Source: Mycobacterium sp. 1274761.0 (lineage in GTDB: Bacteria; Actinomycetota; Actinomycetes; Mycobacteriales; Mycobacteriaceae). From it: a stretch of 64,000 nucleotides of DNA. Location of the stretch: the NCBI RefSeq assembly GCF_001668615.1, contig NZ_LZMC01000058.1, forward strand, positions 1-64,000, written 5' to 3'. Shown here in pieces: positions 9,401 to 17,467 of the stretch. The position numbers and the translations under genes were made by a program. The notes beneath the pieces are model-generated. The model was not told the origin of the DNA and searched no databases. It saw only the letters and a program-made list of their open reading frames with translations. Within the stretch, counting starts at the first letter, position 1. Every line of letters starts with the position of its first letter.

Positions 9401-10338
9401 GCCAGCGAATGACGTCGTTGCGGCTGCGGAATGTGCCGCTGCTGTCGCGGGTCGGTGCCGACCGAGCGGATGCGGTGCGCACCGACATCGACGCGGCGGT
9501 GGCCGGCTGGCCGGAAGCCCTTCTGCTGCGGGTTGATTCGCGCAACCAGGTCCTGATTGCCGACGGGCGGGCGGTGCTCGGCAAGGCGAGCGCGCTGGGG
9601 GACAAGCCGCCCGATCACGCGGTATTTCTCGGCCGGCTGACGGACGGCAGGCATGTGTGGGCAGTGCGCAGCGCGTTGGTCGCCCCGGAGAACTCGGCCG
9701 GCGGCGACACGGAAGTGCTGGATCTGCGCCGGGCCGGACACATCTTCGACGATGTCAGCGCGCAACTGGTGGCTACCGCGACCGCGCTGCTGAACTGGCA
9801 CGACAGGGCTCGCTTCAGCACCGTCGACGGGTCACCGACCAAGCCGGTCAAGGCCGGCTGGGCACGGGTCAACCCGCTCAACGGCCACGAGGACTACCCG
9901 CGGATCGACCCTGCCGTGATCTGCTTGATTCACGACGGCCACGATCGCGCGGTGCTGGCGCGCCAGACCATGTGGCCCGAGCGGTTGTTCTCGCTGCTGG
10001 CCGGGTTCGTCGAGGCCGGCGAATCGTTCGAGGCGTGCGTCGCCCGCGAGATCGCCGAGGAGATCGGGTTGACGGTCCGCGACGTCACCTATCTGGGGAG
10101 TCAGCCGTGGCCGTTTCCGCGGTCGCTGATGGTGGGCTTCCACGCCATCGCCGACCCCGAGCAGGAGTTCGTCTTCCATGACGGCGAGATCGCCGAGGCA
10201 GCCTGGTTCACCCGCGACGAGATCCGCGAAGCGTTGGCCCACGGCGACTGGAGTAGCGATTCGGGTGCACGCCTGCTGCTGCCCGGCTCGATCTCGATCG
10301 CCAGGGAAATCATTGAATCCTGGGCCGCCCAGGATTGA
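9397..10338 (+). CDS. nudC: NADH pyrophosphatase NudC
   Basis: This is a 313-residue NudC-type Nudix hydrolase, cleaving NAD(H) to NMN(H) and AMP and, in this family, able to remove NAD caps from RNA. The Nudix box reads GFVEAGESFEACVAREIAEE, and the family signature SQPWPFPRSLM follows it. The zinc-ribbon cysteines of the E. coli type are absent: the segment aligning there reads STVDGSPTKPVKAGWARVN with no CxxC pair. Translation probably starts at the GTG at 9397 overlapping the channel stop, with an alternative ATG at 9409. The conserved order with the channel, mrx1 and uvrD2 supports the name. Confidence 0.92.
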   Translation: MSQRMTSLRLRNVPLLSRVGADRADAVRTDIDAAVAGWPEALLLRVDSRNQVLIADGRAVLGKASALGDKPPDHAVFLGRLTDGRHVWAVRSALVAPENSAGGDTEVLDLRRAGHIFDDVSAQLVATATALLNWHDRARFSTVDGSPTKPVKAGWARVNPLNGHEDYPRIDPAVICLIHDGHDRAVLARQTMWPERLFSLLAGFVEAGESFEACVAREIAEEIGLTVRDVTYLGSQPWPFPRSLMVGFHAIADPEQEFVFHDGEIAEAAWFTRDEIREALAHGDWSSDSGARLLLPGSISIAREIIESWAAQD

Positions 10339-10370
10339 CTTCAGCGCCCAGGTGGAAGCGGGCTCCGAAG

Positions 10371-10619
10371 CTAGGCCAGCTTCTTGCGGACGTCGCGAAT
10401 GCTCGGATTGGTCAGCGTGGAGCCGTCGGCGAACTTCACCGTGGGCACCGTCTGGTTGCCGCCGTTGACTGACATCACGAATTCCGCAGCGGCGGGATCG
10501 CTTTCGATGTCGATCTCGGCGTAAGGAATGCCCTCGGATTTCAGGGCCGTCTTGAGTCGGAAGCAGTAGCCGCACCACGACGTGGTGTACATGGTGATCG
10601 GGGCGTCGCTGACTGTCAT
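10371..10619 (-). CDS. mrx1: Mycoredoxin-1 (glutaredoxin-like, CGYC)
   Basis: This 82-residue glutaredoxin-fold protein has the active site CGYC near residues 16-19 (MYTTSWCGYCFRL) and the cis-proline segment QTVPTVKF. Mycoredoxin-1 uses mycothiol to reduce S-mycothiolated proteins in the cytosol. Length, active site and position next to uvrD2 match Rv3198A. It is transcribed divergently from uvrD2 across about 100 bp and converges on nudC. Confidence 0.92.
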   Translation of the reverse strand: MTVSDAPITMYTTSWCGYCFRLKTALKSEGIPYAEIDIESDPAAAEFVMSVNGGNQTVPTVKFADGSTLTNPSIRDVRKKLA

Positions 10620-10718
10620 AACGCCCTCAACGTAGCCCAGCCCCGCAAAATTCTCCTAACTGGGCCACGCGGTTCGCGCCTCCCGGCGATGTCGGTTCGC
10701 CCTGACATGATGTAGCCC

Positions 10719-12914
10719 ATGTCGGCCGCGCACGCGAGGAGCGAGATAGACCCCGCGCACGCGAGGAGCGAGATAGACCCCGCGCACGCGAGGAGCGAGA
10801 TAGACCCCGCGCACGCGAGGAGCGTCCCCAACACCCATCTCGGCGAACTGGACGACGAGCAGCGCGAAGCGGTGCTGGCGGCCCGCGGCCCGGTGTGCGT
10901 GCTGGCGGGGGCGGGCACCGGCAAAACCCGCACCATCACCCGCCGCATCGCCCATTTGGTGACGGCCGGCCACGTCGCCGCAGGCCAGGTATTGGCGGTG
11001 ACGTTCACCCAGCGCGCGGCAGGGGAGATGCGCAGCAGGCTGCGTGCGCTCGACGACGGGTCGGGCACCGGCGCCGTGCAGGCGATGACGTTTCACGCCG
11101 CGGCCCGTCGACAACTGCAGTACTTCTGGCCGCGGGTCGTCGGTGACACCGGATGGCAGCTGCTGGACAGCAAGTTCTCGGTCGTCGCGCAGGCCGCCAG
11201 TCGGACGGGACTGCACGTCAGCACCGACGACGTGCGCGACCTCGCCGGCGAAATCGAATGGGCGAAGTCGTCACTGATCACCCCGGAGGCCTACGGCGCC
11301 GCCGTCGCCAAGGCCGGCCGCGACATTCCGCTCGACGCGGCCAAGGTGTCGGCGGTCTACGCGGGCTACGAGACGCTCAAGGCGCGCGTCGACGGCACCA
11401 CGCTGCTCGACTTCGACGACCTTTTGCTGCACACCGCGGCCGCGATCGAGAACGACCCAGCGGTCGCAGAGGAGTTCCGCGACCGCTACCGGTGCTTCGT
11501 CGTCGACGAATACCAGGACGTCACCCCGCTGCAGCAGCGTGTCCTCGACGCCTGGCTCGGCGACCGCGACGACCTGACCGTGGTCGGCGACGCCAACCAG
11601 ACCATCTATTCGTTCACCGGCGCGACGCCGCACTATCTGCTGAATTTCTCGCGGCGCTTCCCCGAGGCCGCCGTCGTACGGCTGGAACGCGACTACCGGT
11701 CGACGCCGCAGGTGGTGTCGCTCGCCAACCAGGTGATCGCCGCGGCCCGCGGACGGGTGGCGGGCAGCAAGCTGCACCTGGTGGGCCAACGCGATCCGGG
11801 GCCCAAGCCGACGTTCGTCGAGCACCCCGACGAAGTCGCCGAGGCCACTGCGGTCGCCAAGAAGATCGGCCGCCTCATCGAGTCGGGTACGCCGGCGTCG
11901 GAAATCGCTGTGCTGTACCGGATCAACGCCCAGTCCGAAGTGTACGAGGAGGCGCTGACTGAGGCGGGCATCGCTTTCCAGGTGCGCGGCGGTGAAGGCT
12001 TTTTCAGCCGTCAGGAGATCCGTCAGGCGCTGGTGGCGCTGCAGCGCGCGGCCGAACGCGGCGCCGACGCCGCAGGCCCCGAGCTCGCGCCGGTCGTCCG
12101 CCAACTGCTCGAGCCGCTCGGGTTGACCGCCGAGGCGCCGTCGGGCACGCGTGCCCGGGACCGGTGGGAGGCGCTGACGGCACTCGCCGAACTCGTCGAT
12201 GACGAAGTGGCGCAACGCCCTTCGTTCGACATGCGGGCGATGGTAAATGAACTCCGGCAACGCGCCGACGCCCGTCATCCACCTGTCGTGCAGGGCGTCA
12301 CCCTGGCGTCACTGCATGCCGCCAAGGGTTTGGAGTGGGACGCGGTGTTCCTCGTCGGCCTGGCCGACGGCACCCTTCCCATCTCGCACGCGCTGGCCCA
12401 TGGCCCCGACAGCGAGGCCGTCGAGGAAGAACGCCGTCTGCTCTATGTCGGAATCACAAGGGCGCGTGTGCATTTGGCGCTCAGCTGGGCGTTGGCGCGT
12501 AACCCGGGCGGCAGGCAGGGCCGACGCCCGTCACGTTTCCTCAACGGCATCGCACCGAACTCGCACGCCGACACCCCGAGCAGGCCACGCAAACGAGGCC
12601 CGACGCCGCGGTGCCGGGTCTGCAACAACACGCTGACCACCCCGGCGGCGGTCATGCTGCGCCGCTGCGAAACCTGCCCGTCCGACATCGACGAACAGCT
12701 GCTCGCCGACCTCAAGGACTGGCGCACCCGCACGTCGAAAGACATGAGCGTGCCGGCGTACGTGGTGTTCACCGACAACACCCTGATCGCGATCGCCGAG
12801 ACGCTGCCGACCGACGACGCCGCGCTGGTGGCCATTCCCGGCATCGGCGCCCGAAAGCTGGAACAGTTCGGCGCGGACGTGCTGGCGCTGGTCAAGGACC
12901 GCCAATCGCAGTAA
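10719..12914 (+). CDS. uvrD2: ATP-dependent DNA helicase UvrD2
   Basis: This 731-residue superfamily 1 helicase has Walker [10 protein letters not shown], motif Ia [11 protein letters not shown], motif [15 protein letters not shown], motif [17 protein letters not shown] and late motifs [10 protein letters not shown] and [14 protein letters not shown]. The C-terminal extension has the UvrD2-specific tetracysteine (CRVCNNTL, then RRCETCPSD) and an HRDC-like domain ending [12 protein letters not shown]. UvrD2 is essential in M. tuberculosis. The oddity is the N-terminus: before the conserved [11 protein letters not shown] there are three copies of AHARSEIDP plus a partial fourth. If translated they add about 35 residues not expected in the family. 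A true start inside or after the repeats cannot be excluded, but no ATG, GTG or TTG with a good binding site is obvious there. Confidence 0.95.
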   Translation: MSAAHARSEIDPAHARSEIDPAHARSEIDPAHARSVPNTHLGELDDEQREAVLAARGPVCVLAGAGTGKTRTITRRIAHLVTAGHVAAGQVLAVTFTQRAAGEMRSRLRALDDGSGTGAVQAMTFHAAARRQLQYFWPRVVGDTGWQLLDSKFSVVAQAASRTGLHVSTDDVRDLAGEIEWAKSSLITPEAYGAAVAKAGRDIPLDAAKVSAVYAGYETLKARVDGTTLLDFDDLLLHTAAAIENDPAVAEEFRDRYRCFVVDEYQDVTPLQQRVLDAWLGDRDDLTVVGDANQTIYSFTGATPHYLLNFSRRFPEAAVVRLERDYRSTPQVVSLANQVIAAARGRVAGSKLHLVGQRDPGPKPTFVEHPDEVAEATAVAKKIGRLIESGTPASEIAVLYRINAQSEVYEEALTEAGIAFQVRGGEGFFSRQEIRQALVALQRAAERGADAAGPELAPVVRQLLEPLGLTAEAPSGTRARDRWEALTALAELVDDEVAQRPSFDMRAMVNELRQRADARHPPVVQGVTLASLHAAKGLEWDAVFLVGLADGTLPISHALAHGPDSEAVEEERRLLYVGITRARVHLALSWALARNPGGRQGRRPSRFLNGIAPNSHADTPSRPRKRGPTPRCRVCNNTLTTPAAVMLRRCETCPSDIDEQLLADLKDWRTRTSKDMSVPAYVVFTDNTLIAIAETLPTDDAALVAIPGIGARKLEQFGADVLALVKDRQSQ
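10728..10824 (+). repeat. 27-bp tandem repeat, 3.6 copies, at the 5' end of uvrD2
   Basis: Three identical 27-bp units lie at 10728-10754, 10755-10781 and 10782-10808, followed by 16 bases of a fourth. Each unit starts GCGCACGCGAGGAGCG and continues with AGATAGACCCC. The period is a multiple of three, so copy-number changes preserve the uvrD2 frame and encode AHARSEIDP. The unit contains GAGGAGCGAG, which could mimic a ribosome binding site. Identical copies imply recent expansion. Confidence 0.97.
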
Positions 12915-12939
12915 AGATCGCGCCAAAACCGCTGGTCAG

Positions 12940-12976
12940 AAAATCGGTTGTGTTCCTCGCCTGCTACTCTTAGCCT
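12940..12976 (+). promoter_or_regulatory. Candidate WhiB7-responsive promoter of the whiB7 leader
   Basis: An AT-rich AAAATC directly abuts a TTGTGT hexamer (12948-12953). Seventeen bases downstream is TAGCCT (12971-12976), matching TANNNT, and an alternative TACTCT lies at 12965. WhiB7 is known to activate its own promoter through an AT-rich element just upstream of the -35 box, using its AT-hook. The exact hexamers are my choice by eye. The gap between uvrD2 and the leader peptide supports a promoter here. Confidence 0.55.
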
Positions 12977-13018
12977 CGAAGCCACACCCGAGCGGACGAG
13001 AGGAGGGTGCTTCCGATC

Positions 13019-13186
13019 ATGGCGATCATCAATGCGTTCAACGGCGTAGGCGTGTCCGGCATGGCGCGAGCCCTCCGTGCTGCCCAGGCGATCGCCGCTG
13101 CGGCCCATCCCGCCGCCGTGATTACGCCGCGTAAGCCGCGTACCGCCACCGCGATTGTCGCGTCCGTGAATCGGGGCACTATCTAA
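13019..13186 (+). CDS. whiB7 leader peptide (upstream ORF)
   Basis: A 55-codon ORF starts at ATG 13019 behind a strong AGGAGGG site (13001-13007) and ends at TAA 13184-13186. The peptide is alanine-rich with a basic stretch TPRKPRTA and contains no known domain. It lies between the whiB7 promoter and a terminator hairpin, the arrangement by which actinobacterial whiB7 genes sense ribosome-targeting antibiotics: stalling on the upstream ORF is thought to prevent termination. The peptide probably acts through its translation rather than as a product. Confidence 0.8.
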   Translation: MAIINAFNGVGVSGMARALRAAQAIAAAAHPAAVITPRKPRTATAIVASVNRGTI

Positions 13187-13205
13187 CAGAGCCCAGAACG
13201 CCGAA

Positions 13206-13250
13206 ATGGCCACGGACCCGAAATCACCCGGATCCGTGGCCATAGTTTTT
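13206..13250 (+). terminator. whiB7 attenuator (intrinsic terminator in the leader)
   Basis: A perfect 11-bp stem, ATGGCCACGGA (13206-13216) with TCCGTGGCCAT (13233-13243), is followed by AG and five T residues (13246-13250). It starts 20 bases after the leader peptide stop and ends 81 bases before whiB7. This should terminate transcription unless the leader refolds when ribosomes stall. It is followed by no gene other than whiB7, which makes an attenuator more likely than an operon terminator. Confidence 0.88.
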
Positions 13251-13330
13251 GGGAGATCCCCGAACACCTGGTCACAGATCCAAGGAAACAAAACCGAAGA
13301 GATCAACGACCAGGAAGCAGGTGAACGGAC

Positions 13331-13606
13331 ATGTCCGGGCTCCAGACATGCCGCAACAAGACGCTACCGGCCGTGCCGTGTCATGTCGGTGATCCCGACT
13401 TGTGGTTCGCCGAAAGCCCCAACGACCTCGAGCGCGCGAAAACCCTGTGCGCCGAGTGCCCGATTCGGCCGGAATGCCTGGCGGCCGCGCTCGAGCGGGG
13501 CGAGCCGTGGGGCGTGTGGGGAGGCGAGATCCTCGACCGCGGCACGATCGTTGCGCGCAAGCGTCCGCGGGGCCGTCCCCGCAAGGAAAGCCCGGCAGCC
13601 GCATGA
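13331..13606 (+). CDS. whiB7: Transcriptional activator WhiB7
   Basis: This 91-residue WhiB-family iron-sulphur protein has four cysteines: CRNKTLPAVPCH at the N-terminus and CAECPIRPEC in the middle. The GVWGGE turn lies near residue 62, and a C-terminal AT-hook RGRPRK binds AT-rich DNA next to -35 boxes. WhiB7 binds the housekeeping sigma factor and activates intrinsic resistance genes for macrolides, tetracyclines, aminoglycosides and others. The preceding leader peptide and attenuator, and the uvrD2 neighbour, match the conserved mycobacterial locus. The start is ATG 13331. Confidence 0.97.
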   Translation: MSGLQTCRNKTLPAVPCHVGDPDLWFAESPNDLERAKTLCAECPIRPECLAAALERGEPWGVWGGEILDRGTIVARKRPRGRPRKESPAAA

Positions 13607-13624
13607 CAGCGGCGCCGGGCTTTC
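13586..13624. terminator. Bidirectional hairpin terminator enclosing the whiB7 stop codon
   Basis: GAAAGCCCGGC (13586-13596) pairs perfectly with GCCGGGCTTTC (13614-13624), and an inner GCCGC/GCGGC extends the stem past one bulged base. The whiB7 stop TGA (13604-13606) sits in the apical loop. The stem carries GAAA/TTTC at its base, so it could serve both whiB7 and the convergent ABC1 kinase gene ending at 13715. Confidence 0.85.
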
Positions 13625-13714
13625 GGCGCTGATGTCGTCGAGATCTGCACTGGGGTCGTATCCAGCCGCGTAAAGAAGCCTTGGCGCAGAACTCAACGCA
13701 CATCCGGCCGAAAC

Positions 13715-15055
13715 TTACGCCACTTCTTTGGCGAAGCCCGGAATCAGTTCGGTGGCAAGCCTTCTCGCCGGAACGTGGGCATTGAGCTGGCAGGCGATCG
13801 CGACGTTGGATGCGATTACCCGCATCGGTATCGCCAGCCGAGCCGGGATGTCCATCTGTCGGGCGGCCTTGAGCTGGCCCGCCGCGCGCTCGGGTTTCAT
13901 ATTCGCGGCGGTCAACTTCTGCAGCCACTTGCGGGTGTAGTGGAAGACATCGACTTCGAGCGGCTCGACGTACTGCCGCATCATCTCGTCCATCTCGCGG
14001 TGGGACACCACTTCGCCTTTTTGGATGAACCCGATCCTCTGCATGGCAGCCTGCAGGTTTTCGTAATCGTCCTCCAGTGCATAGCGCGTCGCCAACCCGA
14101 TGTCTTCGGGGATCCCGCCGGGCAGCGGTGCGACCGCGCCGAAGTCGATGACGCCCATTTTGTTGTCGGGCAATAGCATGAAATTGCCCGGGTGCGCGTC
14201 GCCGTGCATCATCTCCAGCCGCCGCGGCGAGTCATAGGTGAGCTCGAAGAGCCTGGTGCCCATCAGGTCTCGCTGTTCCTGTGTGCCCTCGCGGATGATG
14301 ACCGACATCGGAATGCCCTCGATCCACTCCTGGATCACCACTTTGGGCGCACTAGCCACGATGCGCGGGACGACGAAATGGGGATGTCCCGCATAGGCTT
14401 TCGCGAACGCGCGCTGGTTGTCGGCCTCCAGCCGGTAATCGAGCTCCATCTCCGTGCGTTCGACGAGCTCGTCGACGACGCCCTGCACGTCGGCGCCGGG
14501 GGAGAGCTGCTTGAGCACCTTGACCATGCGCTGCATGGTCTTCAGGTCGGCCCGCAATGCCTCGTCGGCGCCGGGGTACTGGATCTTGACGGCAACCTCG
14601 CGACCGTCGGACCAGACGGCCTTGTGCACTTGCCCGATGCTGGCCGACGCGACCGGAGTGTCGGAGAACGACGAGAACCGTTCGCGCCATTTGGTACCCA
14701 GCTGCGAGTCCAGCACCCGGTGCACCTTGGCGGCGGGCAACGGCGGGGCCTCACGCTGCAGCTTGGTCAACGCCTCGCGGTAGGGCTTGCCGTACTGCTC
14801 GGGAATGGCGGCCTCCATGACCGACAACGCCTGGCCGACCTTCATCGCGCCGCCCTTGAGCTCACCGAGCACGGTGAACAACTGCTGGGCCGCCTTGTCC
14901 ATCAGCTCCGCATTGACCTCGTCCTTGGACTTTCCGGTCAGCCGCTTGCCGAATCCGAGCGCCGCCCGCCCCGCCATTCCGGCGCCGAGGCCGGCGAGCT
15001 TGGCGTTGCGCGATGCTCCACCGCGTTTGATGTCGCTCACGGGTCCATCATCCAT
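13715..15055 (-). CDS. ABC1/UbiB-family atypical protein kinase-like ATPase
   Basis: This 446-residue protein of the ABC1/UbiB/ADCK family has the KxGQ helix (GGAMKVGQALSVM), the nucleotide-binding lysine in VAVKIQYPG, the ExD motif in ELDYRLEADNQ, the catalytic loop HGDAHPGNFM and a metal-binding VIDFGA. Family members use ATP in quinone or lipid metabolism. The counterpart Rv3197 lies beside whiB7 and has been linked to macrolide resistance. The start could be ATG 15055 or GTG 15040 (MSDIKRGG). It probably forms an operon with the upstream E1-like gene 42 bp away. Confidence 0.88.
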   Translation of the reverse strand: MDDGPVSDIKRGGASRNAKLAGLGAGMAGRAALGFGKRLTGKSKDEVNAELMDKAAQQLFTVLGELKGGAMKVGQALSVMEAAIPEQYGKPYREALTKLQREAPPLPAAKVHRVLDSQLGTKWRERFSSFSDTPVASASIGQVHKAVWSDGREVAVKIQYPGADEALRADLKTMQRMVKVLKQLSPGADVQGVVDELVERTEMELDYRLEADNQRAFAKAYAGHPHFVVPRIVASAPKVVIQEWIEGIPMSVIIREGTQEQRDLMGTRLFELTYDSPRRLEMMHGDAHPGNFMLLPDNKMGVIDFGAVAPLPGGIPEDIGLATRYALEDDYENLQAAMQRIGFIQKGEVVSHREMDEMMRQYVEPLEVDVFHYTRKWLQKLTAANMKPERAAGQLKAARQMDIPARLAIPMRVIASNVAIACQLNAHVPARRLATELIPGFAKEVA

Positions 15056-15097
15056 GACGAATCTGACGGTATGACGTCCGTGTGGCAACAATCATTG

Positions 15098-15952
15098 TCA
15101 CGCCAAGCGAGCGCTGCACTGCGTGCAGTGGGGATGCCGCGCCCACCTACGCGCGACGGTCGAGCCGGTGTGGACATCGAATTCCAAGGTGGTGTCCAGG
15201 GTCGACGGCGGCTGCGAAGCATCGCCGAAACCAACGCCGCCGCGCACCGCGGCGATGACGCGGTCGATCTGGTTGAGCGCCAGCGCCGCGGTGCCCAGCA
15301 CGGTCGCCCGGTCGGCGGAACCCACGGTGTCGCGCAGTTGCGCAGCGACGGCCGGCCAGCCCGCATCGCGTTCGCTGCGGTGCAGGTCTGCGCAGCGCAG
15401 GCAGCTGGTCATGCCGGGCACCACCAGCGGCCCCACCAAACCTGACCCGTCGCGGACCCGCACCGGCAGATGAGGTATCGCAGCAACGTGTAGGTCGCGC
15501 AGCAGCCGCGGATCGGCGACCAGCGAATCCGCCAACACCACGAGGTCGGCGCCGTCGACCGCGACACCGGCGTGGGACTGGCTGCTCTGTTTGATCCTGG
15601 CGCCCGAGCAGCGCAGCGCCCCGACCAGCAGATCCGACAGCGGCCCCCGGCCGTGAATGCGGATCGACGCCGAACGTGTGCGCGGCCGCGGCACCGGCTT
15701 CACCACCCCGGCGTCCACCAACGCCGCGACCAGACCGGCCACCGCGGGCGGGTCCGCATTGACGGCCAACGCCTGCACCTGGTCAACCGTGGCGCCGGCG
15801 TGTAACGCCCGCAGCACAGCGCGCAGGTCCGCACTCGCCATCCCCGCCGGCGGGCGCACCAGCACCGCGCGCCGCGGGTCCCAGCCCACCTGAACCATCC
15901 CGTCGGGACGCGACAACACCGGCATGGCCGGGTTCAGCGCATAGCGCGTCAT
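15098..15952 (-). CDS. E1/cyclodehydratase-like zinc protein (TOMM leader-binding type)
   Basis: This 284-residue protein is the counterpart of uncharacterised Rv3196. The N-terminal part (MPVLSRPDGMVQVGWDP) looks like the winged, peptide-clamp region of cyclodehydratase/ThiF-like proteins. Two CxxC pairs, in SCLRCADLH and HCTQCSAR, would bind structural zinc as in that superfamily. I see no ATP-binding GxGxxG of a working E1 enzyme, so it may be a binding rather than adenylating subunit. It sits directly upstream of the ABC1 kinase on the same strand. No precursor peptide is recognised nearby. Confidence 0.65.
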   Translation of the reverse strand: MTRYALNPAMPVLSRPDGMVQVGWDPRRAVLVRPPAGMASADLRAVLRALHAGATVDQVQALAVNADPPAVAGLVAALVDAGVVKPVPRPRTRSASIRIHGRGPLSDLLVGALRCSGARIKQSSQSHAGVAVDGADLVVLADSLVADPRLLRDLHVAAIPHLPVRVRDGSGLVGPLVVPGMTSCLRCADLHRSERDAGWPAVAAQLRDTVGSADRATVLGTAALALNQIDRVIAAVRGGVGFGDASQPPSTLDTTLEFDVHTGSTVARRWARHPHCTQCSARLA

Positions 15953-16011
15953 GGATCGACTCTGCCACGCGGCTCACCCCGGCCAGGAGTTATCCACAGG
16001 CCGCCAAAGAC

Positions 16012-17385
16012 TCAGTCCTCGTCGGAACCCTCGTCGCGCACGTCCTTCAACGCGTTCTCGATCGCGGTGTCGAAGTCGCTGGTGTCCCCGCCGATCACCC
16101 TGTCGATGAAGGCCGCCGGCTCGTCGAGGTCGCCCGATGACGGCAGCAGGTCGGGGTGATTCCAGACGGCATCGCGGGCGTCGACACCGGCGGCCTGCGT
16201 CAGCCTGTCCCACAGCGCGGCGGCCTCACGCATCTTGCGGGGCCGCAGCTCCAGACCGACCAGCGTCGCGAACGTCTGCTCGGCTGGTCCGCCGGTTGCC
16301 CGCCGCCTTCGCAGCGTCTCGGCCAATGCGGCCGCGCCGGGGATGCGTTCGCCGAGCGCGTCATTGACCACGGTCTGCACCCAGCCCTCGATGAGCGCCA
16401 GCAGGGTCTCCAACCGTTCCAGTGCGGCGCTCTGCTCCGGGGTGGCCTTCGGTTCGAAGATGCCCTCGTTGAGCAATTGCTCCATCTGCGACGGGTCGGT
16501 CAGCGAGGCGGGGTTGAAGCCGGCCGCGAACTCCTCGATGCCGGTCATGTCGATCTTCATGCCCTTGGCGAAGGCTTCCACGGCGTTGAGCAGCTGGCTG
16601 GCCAGCCACGGCACATGGCTGAACAGTCGATGGTGTGCGGCTTCCCGCGCGGCGAGGAACGTCAAGATCTCGCTCCGCGGCTGCTCGAGGCCTTCGGAGA
16701 GCGACTCGACGGCCTCGGGCATCAGCGCGGCGACCCCCTTGGGGCCCAGCGGCAGCCCGATGTCGGTGGAGGTCAGCACCTCGCGGCTGAGCTTGCCCAA
16801 AGCCTGCCCGAGCTGCGAGCCGAACGCCATGCCGCCCATCTGGGTCATCATCGACAGCAGCGGCCCGGCCATCGCACGGGCCTCCTCCGGCAGCGCCGAG
16901 GCCCACACCGTCGAAATCTGTTCGGCCACGGGATCACACAGCCGCTTCCACGTGTCAAGCGTGTTGTCGATCCAGTCGGTCGGCGTCCACGCGACGGCCC
17001 TTGTGGTGCCCGCGGGCAGCGCGGTCGCGCCGTCCAGCCAGGTCTCGGCTAGACGGACCGCGTCACCGATCGCGGAGTTCGTGGTCTCCGGGATGGGCGC
17101 GACGAAGCCGATCGAGCTGGACGCCAGCTGGCGGGCGAGGTCGTAGTTCACCGGGCCGGACTGTTTACCGCCGCCCATCACGTTGCCCGCGCCGCTGAAC
17201 ATCTCGCCGAGCCGGGTGAAGATCTGCCCGAGCTGGGACATATCGAACTCGCCGCCGAACTCGCCGGCCCCGAAACCGGAGCCGAACGGATCCTGCCCGG
17301 CGCCGGACCCCGACTCGGGGTCCTTCTTGCGCTTGTCGCGCTCAGGGTCTTCTCCGGACGAAAAGCCGAAGGGCAGGTCAGCCAT
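16012..17385 (-). CDS. DUF2342 zincin-like hydrolase family protein
   Basis: This 457-residue protein starts at ATG 17385 (MADLPFGFSSG). It has a low-complexity charged N-terminus (EDPERDKRKKDPESG), then a helical domain with LASSSIGFVAPIPETTNSA, and REAAHHRLFSHVPWL near the middle, matching the DUF2342/F420-associated zincin-like family (Rv3195). In that family the segment replaces a canonical HExxH, so protease activity is doubtful. No signal peptide is visible, so it is cytosolic. It is transcribed divergently from the PDZ/Lon gene. Confidence 0.75.
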   Translation of the reverse strand: MADLPFGFSSGEDPERDKRKKDPESGSGAGQDPFGSGFGAGEFGGEFDMSQLGQIFTRLGEMFSGAGNVMGGGKQSGPVNYDLARQLASSSIGFVAPIPETTNSAIGDAVRLAETWLDGATALPAGTTRAVAWTPTDWIDNTLDTWKRLCDPVAEQISTVWASALPEEARAMAGPLLSMMTQMGGMAFGSQLGQALGKLSREVLTSTDIGLPLGPKGVAALMPEAVESLSEGLEQPRSEILTFLAAREAAHHRLFSHVPWLASQLLNAVEAFAKGMKIDMTGIEEFAAGFNPASLTDPSQMEQLLNEGIFEPKATPEQSAALERLETLLALIEGWVQTVVNDALGERIPGAAALAETLRRRRATGGPAEQTFATLVGLELRPRKMREAAALWDRLTQAAGVDARDAVWNHPDLLPSSGDLDEPAAFIDRVIGGDTSDFDTAIENALKDVRDEGSDED

Positions 17386-17467
17386 GCCCACAACGGTACT
17401 CATCGTGCGCGGGCGGCGCGCTTGCCGCCGTCACGCTCTCAGTGAACCGCCGTCTACTGTTGCTGGC

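Noticed and set aside
10616..11216. Minus-strand ORFs with LLACAGSIS repeats opposite uvrD2
   Set aside because: They are the antisense reading of the 27-bp tandem repeat and have no domain, ribosome binding site or codon bias of their own.
12970..13179. Minus-strand ORF overlapping the whiB7 leader peptide
   Set aside because: The plus-strand ORF has a strong ribosome binding site and the expected position before the attenuator; the minus-strand one has neither.
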